A stretch of DNA of 16,501 nucleotides from Candidatus Latescibacterota bacterium (GTDB lineage Bacteria > Latescibacterota > UBA2968 > UBA8231). Position 1 is the first letter of the stretch. Each line of letters opens with the position of its first letter. The notes below the pieces were generated by a model, which saw only the letters and a list, made by a program, of their open reading frames with translations, did not search any database and was not told the origin of the DNA. The stretch is taken from the NCBI GenBank assembly GCA_022825185.1, contig JAJDYK010000350.1:1-16501 (forward strand), given 5' to 3'. Positions 1 to 5,395 of the stretch are shown piece by piece. A program made the translations under genes and the position numbers.

Positions 1-7
1 ACTATCC

Positions 8-1051
8 ATGCTAGATCGCGCCGTGCGCATCGGAATGATCGGCTGCGGCACCCAAGCCAACGTCCACTTTGCCGGTATCAAAGCACTGGGTGCGGACCAA
101 GCGACGGTTGCCGCTGTCTGCGACCTCGACGACGAGCGCCTTGCCGCCGCTTGCCAGCTCTGGCCCGAAGCCCGCGCGGCCAAAGACTACCGGGACATGC
201 TCGCCCCTGGCGACCTCGACTTAGTCATCGTCGCCACCATGCCCAACACGCACGAGGCCATATCCTTGGCCAGCCTCGACGCCGGAGCCTGCGTGCTGTG
301 CGAAAAGCCCTTTATGATGAATGTCGCGCAAGCCGAAGCCGTCCTCGCCAAAGCTGCGGCGACCGGGCTGCAAGTCCAGCTCGGCACCAACATGCGCTAT
401 ATGCCGAGTTCGCGGTATTTGCACGACCTCGTCCAAGGCGGCACCATCGGCGAGCCCGTGTTCGCCAAGGCATGGGGCTGCCACGACGTCCCGCCGGTTT
501 GGGGACCGCACTACCACCTAGCCACCTCCGGCGGCGGAGTCCTCGCCTCGACCCTAGTCCACACGCTCGACTTGGCAATGTGGGTCGGCGGCTCGCCCAA
601 TCCGCTCACCGTCAGCGCGGCGACCCGCCGCCTCTTCCCCGGCAAGCGCGGGCCCAAGGTCGATGCCGCCATCCGCGCGCGCTACGACGCCGAAGACCTC
701 ATCAGCGGCTTGGTGCGCTTTGACAACGGCGCATTTTACTCTTTGGAGGGCAACTGGTGCAGCGAGAAGACCGACTTCCACAGCTTTGAGCTGACCACCA
801 CCCGTGCCACCATCACCGGCGAACCCTTTGCGGTCAAGGTCGATGTCGCAGGCGAGATTGTCGATCAGACGCCCCAACTCGACGGCGACGCCTGGTCCCA
901 AAGCGTCCACACCCAAGACGCCACCCTCATCGCCCAACTCCGCGCTGGCGAGCCTTGGGACATGCAAGACGCCCGCCAGTTACTCAACCTGCAAAAGGTC
1001 GTTGATGCCTGTTACGAATCGGCGCGTACCGGTCGAGAGGTAATATTATAA
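8..1051 (+). CDS. Gfo/Idh/MocA family NAD(P)-dependent oxidoreductase
   Basis: A 347-aa cytoplasmic enzyme of the Gfo/Idh/MocA family, which oxidises or reduces hydroxyls of sugars, inositols and related polyols with NAD(P). The Rossmann dinucleotide loop is seen at residues 9-15 (GMIGCGT). The family Glu-Lys-Pro motif with its catalytic lysine is at 99-101 (K100). The region GGGVLASTLVHTLDLAMW (176-192) supplies His185 and Asp188 at the family's usual catalytic positions. Length is normal for the family. The ATG lies only 7 bases from the window edge, so its ribosome binding site and any upstream partner are not visible. The gene downstream (MurA-like) is 173 bases away with its own candidate promoter, so they need not be co-transcribed. 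Substrate cannot be deduced; the family call is firm. Confidence 0.93.
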   Translation: MLDRAVRIGMIGCGTQANVHFAGIKALGADQATVAAVCDLDDERLAAACQLWPEARAAKDYRDMLAPGDLDLVIVATMPNTHEAISLASLDAGACVLCEKPFMMNVAQAEAVLAKAAATGLQVQLGTNMRYMPSSRYLHDLVQGGTIGEPVFAKAWGCHDVPPVWGPHYHLATSGGGVLASTLVHTLDLAMWVGGSPNPLTVSAATRRLFPGKRGPKVDAAIRARYDAEDLISGLVRFDNGAFYSLEGNWCSEKTDFHSFELTTTRATITGEPFAVKVDVAGEIVDQTPQLDGDAWSQSVHTQDATLIAQLRAGEPWDMQDARQLLNLQKVVDACYESARTGREVIL

Positions 1052-1075
1052 CTAACACGATGGCAATGAGTTACG

Positions 1076-1105
1076 ACAAATAATTGCCGCCATCTACAAA
1101 TAATT
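1076..1105. repeat. Two 10-bp direct repeats 20 bp apart
   Basis: ACAAATAATT occurs at 1076-1085 and again at 1096-1105, exactly 20 bases start to start (about two helical turns), in the AT-rich gap between the oxidoreductase and the MurA-like gene. The spacing would suit a protein binding one face of the DNA upstream of the candidate promoter. No regulator is identified and chance is possible. Confidence 0.35.
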
Positions 1106-1135
1106 TCCACGTCCCAGCATCGGCAGGATGCAGTC

Positions 1136-1164
1136 TGGCGAGATAGACACTGTTAGGATATACT
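1136..1164 (+). promoter_or_regulatory. Candidate sigma70-type promoter for the MurA-like gene
   Basis: A good -10 hexamer, TATACT, is at 1159-1164. The hexamer 17 bases upstream (TGGCGA, 1136-1141) matches the -35 consensus at only three of six positions. Transcription would start near 1171, about 55 bases before the chosen ATG. The call rests mainly on the -10 and its position. Confidence 0.3.
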
Positions 1165-1175
1165 TGTCTAGGCTT

Positions 1176-1192
1176 GCACGGCGGTCCCGTGC
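1176..1192 (+). other. Hairpin near the predicted 5' end of the MurA-like mRNA
   Basis: GCACGG (1176-1181) and CCGTGC (1187-1192) form a perfect 6-bp stem around a 5-base loop. If transcription starts near 1171, this hairpin sits at the very start of the message, a position that often protects mRNA from decay. The placement argument is inference. Confidence 0.35.
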
Positions 1193-1212
1193 GTGGCGTG
1201 CGCAACCAATTT

Positions 1213-1218
1213 GGAAGG
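1213..1218 (+). promoter_or_regulatory. Ribosome binding site fixing the MurA-like start
   Basis: GGAAGG ends 6 bases before the ATG at 1225. The longer in-frame start at 1174 has no comparable site and would add 17 residues ahead of the normal MurA N-terminus, so 1225 is preferred. Confidence 0.7.
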
Positions 1219-1224
1219 CTCTAT

Positions 1225-2517
1225 ATGTCCAGTCTTATTGTCAACGGAGGCAAACCCCTCTCCGGTGTGATTGTCCCATCGGGCAACAAAAACGCAGCGT
1301 TGCCCATTCTCTGCGCCACCTTGCTCACCGACGAGCCGGTGACTCTGCACAATATTCCCAACATCACTGACATCCAGAAATTGGTCGCCTTTTTCCAAGC
1401 CCTTGGTTCCCGTATTGACTGGGACCGCTCGGCCAATATCCTGCGGGTCGATAACTCCGGTTTTGCCGATGAATTGGGCGATGCAGAGCTGACCCAAGGA
1501 ATGCGCTCCTCCGTGCTCCTGCTGCCCCCCTTGCTCCAGCGCCTCCAGCACCTCCCCTTGCCCATCGACACCAAAGGCTGCACCCTAGGCGTGCGCGAGA
1601 TTGACCCGCATCTAGAGATCATGGCCCGGCTGGGTGCCCAGACCATCTCCGGCGATCCTCCCGTTCTATCGCTGGATAGGTCCTTTGTAGGAACGAGCTA
1701 TTGGGCGGACTATATGTCGGTAACTACCACCGAGAATTTTGTCATGGCCGCAGTCCTAGCGTCAGGCTCCTCGACTCTGATCAACGCGGCCAGCGAGCCT
1801 CACGTGCAAGACTTGTGCCACTTTCTCAACAGCATGGGGGCCAGCATTGATGGCATTGGCTCCAGTGTCCTACACATCGAGGGGGTCGAGTGCTTGGGGG
1901 GCACCGAAGCGACCATCTCTTCTGATCATCACGAAGCCACTACCTTCCTAGCCCTAGGTGCTATAACCGGCGGCCAAGTCCGCGTCGAGAAGACGCTCCC
2001 CCACCACTTTGACCTCATAGATCGGGTTTTTGCCAAACTGGGAGTGGAAGTACACCGCGAGAACAATGCCGCGGTGGTGCATCAGACCCGGCCCCTTCAG
2101 GTTCAGGAGCCCTTTACGTCGAATATCCTGCCCAAAATAGAAGCGGCACCCTGGCCTTATTTTCCCGTTGACTTGCTGCCGCCCATGGTGGCTTTGGCTG
2201 TGCGCGCCAAAGGCGTGATGCACTTTTGGAACAAAGTGTACGAGGGCGGCTTTACTTGGATCCCCGAACTGGTCAAATTCGGGGCCCACATCGTGGTTAG
2301 CGACCCCCACCGCATCATCGTCTTCGGCGATAAACCGCTGCGCCCTTCTGTAGTGGACGCCCCCTATATCATCCGGGCGGCCGTGGCCCTGTACATGACC
2401 GCGGCCACTATACCGGGCCAGAGCATAGTGCAAAACGCCGAGTCCATCCGCCGCGCTCATCCCCATTTCGTCGAAAACTTGAACAAGTTGGGAGCTGATG
2501 TCGAGTGGGACGATTGA
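1225..2517 (+). CDS. murA: Divergent MurA-type enolpyruvyl transferase
   Basis: A 430-aa member of the EPT fold family. MurA transfers enolpyruvate from PEP to UDP-GlcNAc, the first committed step of peptidoglycan synthesis in the cytoplasm. Conserved MurA features: the GNKNAALPIL segment with Lys22-Asn23, Arg94, the catalytic-loop cysteine in KGCTLGVREID (Cys119), TTTENFVMAA (168-176), and Asp316 in FPVD. Several signature sites differ from typical MurA: the loop glycines before the cysteine are TKG instead of PGG; the canonical E-N-R-F segment before the helix ending in PEL reads YEGGF, losing the arginine; the T-D-L-R-A segment is expanded to D-A-P-Y-I-I-R-A; and the H-I-D-R-G-Y motif near the C-terminus reads S-I-R-R-A-H. 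It stands alone, without mur or division genes, and a 2OG oxygenase follows 96 bases downstream. It may be a paralogue acting on another nucleotide substrate rather than housekeeping MurA. The family is certain; the substrate is not. Confidence 0.88.
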   Translation: MSSLIVNGGKPLSGVIVPSGNKNAALPILCATLLTDEPVTLHNIPNITDIQKLVAFFQALGSRIDWDRSANILRVDNSGFADELGDAELTQGMRSSVLLLPPLLQRLQHLPLPIDTKGCTLGVREIDPHLEIMARLGAQTISGDPPVLSLDRSFVGTSYWADYMSVTTTENFVMAAVLASGSSTLINAASEPHVQDLCHFLNSMGASIDGIGSSVLHIEGVECLGGTEATISSDHHEATTFLALGAITGGQVRVEKTLPHHFDLIDRVFAKLGVEVHRENNAAVVHQTRPLQVQEPFTSNILPKIEAAPWPYFPVDLLPPMVALAVRAKGVMHFWNKVYEGGFTWIPELVKFGAHIVVSDPHRIIVFGDKPLRPSVVDAPYIIRAAVALYMTAATIPGQSIVQNAESIRRAHPHFVENLNKLGADVEWDD

Positions 2518-2613
2518 TCTGTTCAGGAGTCTTTCGTGAATTCCGTTTTTTGCCCTGTCCCTTTGTTAGTCCTTATTCCTAATTCCCAGTCAATGGCTTA
2601 AAAAGAGAATCTC

Positions 2614-3462
2614 ATGCCCCAGCCCAACGCTTGGACGCCCGTCGAGGCCCACAGCACGGCCGCCCTGCTGCACAGCCGGCCTCAACCTCTCACCGCCTTG
2701 GCCGACGGAGACGTCCCCGCCGTAGTCCTGCGGGGAGCTTACCCGCCCGACCACTGCCTCGGCTTGATGCGCCGCTTCGAGGAGCAGGGCTATTTCGATC
2801 CGGCCACCGTGGGCCAGGCTTCCCAACTCAGCGGCGGCCCCTATCTCGACTTGGGCACCAGCCTCGGACGACTCGGAGCCGATCCAGACGTTTTCTTCAC
2901 CCACGCCGCTCGCACTCACGAGTTGTTCTCCACGCTCTTCGAGGGATTTGCAGATCCGGTGCGCACGATGTACGCGGCCCTATCCGACCTAGCCGAGGGT
3001 AAAGTCGTTCAAACCGCGCGCGAACCGGATGGGCGGCTCTACGGACCAGCCATTTTCCGCATGTATCACGCCGCCGAAGGCCACAGGCCCCACTACGACT
3101 CCGTCGCCAAGCGCTCCCGCCCCGGCTACGAATACGTAGTCGCCGACTTCCAGCGCCAATTCGCCGGAGTGCTGTGCTTGCAGACCGGCGATGAAGTGAG
3201 CGCCGACGAACCCTTTATCTACCGCTGCTGGGGCACCCAGCCCCACATCGAGGAAGTCCTGCGCGAAGATCGCTTCGCCGAGTACGCGGCCGAGCACCAT
3301 ATCCCCCGCGTCCAAGTCCGGCTGACGCCTGGCGATCTCTACTTCTTCTGCACCGAAAACATCCACGAAGTAGAGCGCCTAACGCGCCAGCGGCGGCGCG
3401 TTGTGTTGGCCTTCTTCTTCGCTATGTCAGAGGACAAACCGGAGATTTTCGTCTGGTCGTAG
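2614..3462 (+). CDS. 2-oxoglutarate/Fe(II)-dependent oxygenase (prolyl-4-hydroxylase-like)
   Basis: A 282-aa soluble protein with the pattern of double-stranded beta-helix oxygenases. The metal-binding His-x-Asp is seen at H160-Y-D162 within GHRPHYDS. The distal metal-binding histidine is H251 in ENIHEVE. An arginine ten residues on (R261, in a run of arginines before VVLAFFF) would bind the 2-oxoglutarate carboxylate. The family couples oxidative decarboxylation of 2-oxoglutarate to hydroxylation of a substrate. The putative ribosome binding site (AAGAGA just before the ATG) is weak. It follows the MurA-like gene on the same strand with a 96-base gap and no obvious terminator, so joint transcription is possible. 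An N-terminal region of about 130 residues without recognised motifs probably forms a substrate lid. The substrate is unknown. Confidence 0.8.
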   Translation: MPQPNAWTPVEAHSTAALLHSRPQPLTALADGDVPAVVLRGAYPPDHCLGLMRRFEEQGYFDPATVGQASQLSGGPYLDLGTSLGRLGADPDVFFTHAARTHELFSTLFEGFADPVRTMYAALSDLAEGKVVQTAREPDGRLYGPAIFRMYHAAEGHRPHYDSVAKRSRPGYEYVVADFQRQFAGVLCLQTGDEVSADEPFIYRCWGTQPHIEEVLREDRFAEYAAEHHIPRVQVRLTPGDLYFFCTENIHEVERLTRQRRRVVLAFFFAMSEDKPEIFVWS

Positions 3463-3485
3463 GATTTCAAAAAAGAAAGAACAAA

Positions 3486-4088
3486 ATGGACCCTAGTATT
3501 ATAACAGCTACTGTATCCGTGATTTGCACTGTCGTCACCGCATGTATAGCGGTCCGGAAAATCCGACAAACGGCAGAATCCCAACGAGTATCAGTCATGC
3601 ACGACAGAATGTCATCGTGCATGATGGAGACTTTCCAACTTACACGTAAGCTCTTCCTGTTATTGAGTGCTGTGGCAAAAGGAGTAGTGTATGTTGAGCG
3701 CGAGACTCGGGAAAAGACGACCGCCTATGATCGCTTCACTCAAACTCATCGAAAAATAGCTCCGAAGTTCGACGCTCTGACACCGCAACACGAGATACTC
3801 TTTCCGGAAGAAGCTTTCCGTATCACTTCTAAACTCTACGACGCTTTCAACGATGCGATTGAACTGGCATACGATCAAAAACCTATTGACGGAATCTACC
3901 CGAATACTAATGACTTGGAGAGTCGCGTCGAAACGGTCTACGATGTGTACAAGGAATGCTTGGAAATATATAGAAAGTACATGGGATCGAATGCGCTCGC
4001 AGGCCTAGGAGATCGGCCTAGTATATCGACATCTGAGGAAGGGCGAGTGGAGACACTGGATGGGCCATCTAATGACCCAATCCCCTAA
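3486..4088 (+). CDS. Unknown protein with one N-terminal membrane helix
   Basis: I do not recognise this 200-aa protein. Residues 4-23 are a hydrophobic stretch followed at once by positive residues (VRKIR), giving an N-terminal membrane anchor with the rest probably cytoplasmic. Residues 30-165 look mostly helical, charged and mildly amphipathic (DLESRVETVYDVYKECLEIY near 143-162). The last 35 residues are polar and probably disordered. It starts 23 bases after the oxygenase stop, behind a purine-rich stretch with only a weak Shine-Dalgarno match. Its DNA is clearly AT-richer than the neighbouring genes, with codons such as AGA, ATA and GTA that they avoid, suggesting recent acquisition. The same base-composition shift is seen in the SIR2 gene at 7084-8250, but the two are not adjacent. 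Confidence 0.65.
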   Translation: MDPSIITATVSVICTVVTACIAVRKIRQTAESQRVSVMHDRMSSCMMETFQLTRKLFLLLSAVAKGVVYVERETREKTTAYDRFTQTHRKIAPKFDALTPQHEILFPEEAFRITSKLYDAFNDAIELAYDQKPIDGIYPNTNDLESRVETVYDVYKECLEIYRKYMGSNALAGLGDRPSISTSEEGRVETLDGPSNDPIP

Positions 4089-4110
4089 AGGGATTTCAAA
4101 ACCTTGAAAT
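4079..4110. other. Two abutting hairpins at the end of the unknown gene
   Basis: AATCCC (4079-4084) pairs with GGGATT (4090-4095) across a 5-base loop that contains the stop codon. The next inverted repeat starts within the same bases: ATTTCAA (4093-4099) pairs with TTGAAAT (4104-4110) around a 4-base loop. They overlap by three bases. No T-run follows, so a classical intrinsic terminator is not convincing, though 3'-end protection is possible. They begin the 456-base gene-free region 4089-4544. Confidence 0.4.
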
Positions 4111-4180
4111 AACGTCTCGTAGTGTCGCCCCGGGATATTCCGCTTTCAGGTCGGGCCGAAGACTGGATCAGCTTTATTGT

Positions 4181-4212
4181 AGCCTTACTGCCCGGTAGTA
4201 AACAAGGCTTTA
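4181..4212 (+). terminator. Possible weak terminator hairpin
   Basis: AGCCTT (4181-4186) pairs with AAGGCT (4204-4209), and ACT (4187-4189) with AGT (4197-4199) across a small 3' bulge. The stem is followed by TTTATC. It could end transcription coming from the unknown gene before the separate leader of the lipoprotein genes. The stem is modest and the T-run short. The bases between 4111 and 4180 show nothing I can name. Confidence 0.3.
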
Positions 4213-4251
4213 TCATCGTCCAAACATTCCTCTTGCGCGAGGTGTATTTTA

Positions 4252-4260
4252 TGTTATGGT
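4252..4260 (+). promoter_or_regulatory. Candidate extended -10 promoter for the structured leader
   Basis: TGTTATGGT fits an extended -10 (TGn followed by TATGGT) and resembles the extended -10 elements at 8440 (TGCTATATT) and on the minus strand at 11305 (TGTTATATT). Transcription would start near 4267, giving a leader of about 278 bases. It overlaps a perfect inverted repeat, GTTATG (4253-4258) and CATAAC (4264-4269), which could be an operator. No clear -35 is seen. Confidence 0.35.
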
Positions 4261-4266
4261 TTACAT

Positions 4267-4544
4267 AACGTCTCCCGTAGGAGGGCATCTCAGTCGGAAA
4301 TACGTGGGTCCGACTGGTTTGCTGAGATCGAAATCTGACGTATTATTACGAGTGCCACTAAGTCTGTGCAGATCCCGTAGGTCGGGTTATCTGCTAAATA
4401 CAATAGCCCGTAGTATGGTGCGGGGTAGCTCCCCGCACCAAGGGCGAATAGGCAGACTCGTCTCGCTTCTCTGCGCAGACTAGTGGCATGGCCCGGCACC
4501 TACTGGAGGGCCGGGCATCACCTAGTGCCACAAGGAGATGCGTC
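4267..4544 (+). ncRNA. Highly structured 5' leader (candidate cis-regulatory RNA)
   Basis: This untranslated stretch before the first lipoprotein gene holds many pairing segments. CAGTCGG (4291-4297) pairs with CCGACTG (4310-4316), optionally extended by ATCT (4287-4290) with AGAT (4325-4328). GCAGAT plus CCCG (4368-4377) pairs with CGGG plus ATCTGC (4383-4394). Alternatively CGGGTTAT (4383-4390) pairs with ATAGCCCG (4403-4410). GGTGCGGGG (4417-4425) pairs with CCCCGCACC (4431-4439) over a 5-base loop. A long-range helix joins 4353-4371 to 4471-4488 with one bulge and one wobble. GCCCGGC (4491-4497) pairs with GCCGGGC (4510-4516). GTGGCA (4483-4488) can also pair with TGCCAC (4526-4531), which abuts the Shine-Dalgarno. 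Mutually exclusive helices ending at the ribosome binding site suggest a switch. It matches no riboswitch class I can name; a non-coding mobile repeat is the main alternative. Confidence 0.5.
4532..4537 (+). promoter_or_regulatory. Strong ribosome binding site of the first lipoprotein gene
   Basis: AAGGAG lies 7 bases before the ATG at 4545 and directly after TGCCAC (4526-4531), which can pair with GTGGCA at 4483-4488. It decides the start: the upstream in-frame ATG at 4488 has no such site and would bury the signal peptide behind 19 residues. Confidence 0.8.
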
Positions 4545-5294
4545 ATGGCCTATCGATTCGCCCTTTGGGCTTTATCTGCCCTTTTCGTCCTCTCTTGCTC
4601 GCAAGAGCCGCCCGTATCATCCCCCTCATCCGCCTCTGCTGAGGAGTCGGGACCGTGGGAAACGGTCTCGATCAATGGCGCGACCTACCGCCGCGTCGCC
4701 GCCAAGCCCACCGAAACGTCCCAAGCGGACTTGCTTATCACCATCCCGATTAGCTATACCGTCGAGGGCGGCGCAGTCCGCTTTTCCGATACGGTGCAGA
4801 TCGCGGGGCGCACCTACACGGCCGACTGTGGTGCAGACAGCGGCCAATCTGGTGGGGGCGACGATGTGGGAAACACCCAAGAGACGGCCACTCGGCTGAC
4901 CGTCCCAGAGCCGGGGACCACCCAGTATGAATTTTGGTTTAGCCCTGAATACGAGATCACACGGGGGGACGAGGACCATTTCCGGCTATACGTTCCTCGA
5001 CAGATGTGGTTGGGGATTAGCTCGAGGGGCTCTACGGATGTGAAGGGTTGGCTCTATGACCAAAACGGCCGCGTGATTGACGAAGATGATGACAGCAGTA
5101 ATGGCCTCAACTTCCTCGTGTTGAATCTAGTGAGCTCGGGCACCTATTACTTGCGCGTTACTGGGGCGCGAACGAGCACCTCTGGCTCGTACTCACTTTC
5201 CGTCGGCACCCGCTTGCCCGATGGAGCGGGTAAGCCGGTGGCCCAAGCTGAAGTAGAGCGGATAAAGGCCGCCTTGCTCGATAGAAATCAGTGA
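4545..5294 (+). CDS. PPC-domain lipoprotein without peptidase domain
   Basis: A 249-aa secreted lipoprotein. The signal peptide (residues 1-17) ends in LFVLSC, a lipobox with Cys18 as the lipidated residue, followed by a low-complexity Ser/Pro/Glu linker. Residues 36-95 form a small beta-rich unit I cannot name. Residues 106-222 are a bacterial pre-peptidase C-terminal (PPC)-like beta-sandwich, recognised from GDEDHF (141-146), the acidic turn IDEDDD (178-183), and SGTYYLRVTG (198-207). PPC domains usually accompany secreted peptidases, but none is present here. The next gene has a nearly identical lipobox stretch and the same PPC pattern attached to a peptidase, so the pair looks like a duplication. 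The role (adhesion, chaperone or inhibitor of the neighbour) is open. Expression is probably governed by the structured leader. Confidence 0.85.
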   Translation: MAYRFALWALSALFVLSCSQEPPVSSPSSASAEESGPWETVSINGATYRRVAAKPTETSQADLLITIPISYTVEGGAVRFSDTVQIAGRTYTADCGADSGQSGGGDDVGNTQETATRLTVPEPGTTQYEFWFSPEYEITRGDEDHFRLYVPRQMWLGISSRGSTDVKGWLYDQNGRVIDEDDDSSNGLNFLVLNLVSSGTYYLRVTGARTSTSGSYSLSVGTRLPDGAGKPVAQAEVERIKAALLDRNQ

Positions 5295-5330
5295 ACAAAT
5301 AGATGGCTTGGCATCAATCGCGGCCCCCAG

Positions 5331-5373
5331 TTCCCTCCCTTTTAGGTACAAATTGTGCCCGAAAGGGAGGGAA
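5331..5373 (+). promoter_or_regulatory. Long hairpin covering the Shine-Dalgarno-like site between the lipoprotein genes
   Basis: TTCCCTCCCTTT (5331-5342) is a perfect 12-bp inverted match to AAAGGGAGGGAA (5362-5373). Inside, after one wobble and one mismatch, GGTAC (5345-5349) pairs with GTGCC (5355-5359), giving a nearly continuous 43-base hairpin. The 3' arm contains GGGAGG, the only strong Shine-Dalgarno-like sequence before the second lipoprotein gene, although it lies 25 bases from the chosen ATG. The hairpin could limit downstream translation, mark an RNA processing site, or reduce read-through. No T-run follows, so simple termination is unlikely. Confidence 0.6.
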
Positions 5374-5395
5374 GCCCACTACCCCAATCTACCCC

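Noticed and set aside
4417..4439. Intrinsic terminator at the 9-bp GC-rich hairpin
   Set aside because: It is followed by AAGGGCG rather than a T-run, so it is treated as part of the leader structure.
4367..4440. tRNA-like set of stems ending in ACCA
   Set aside because: No T-loop consensus and stem lengths do not form a cloverleaf; the pairings fit a leader structure better.
4256..4483. 75-aa plus-strand frame in the gene-free region
   Set aside because: No ribosome binding site, no recognisable protein features, and it coincides with dense RNA-like pairing segments.
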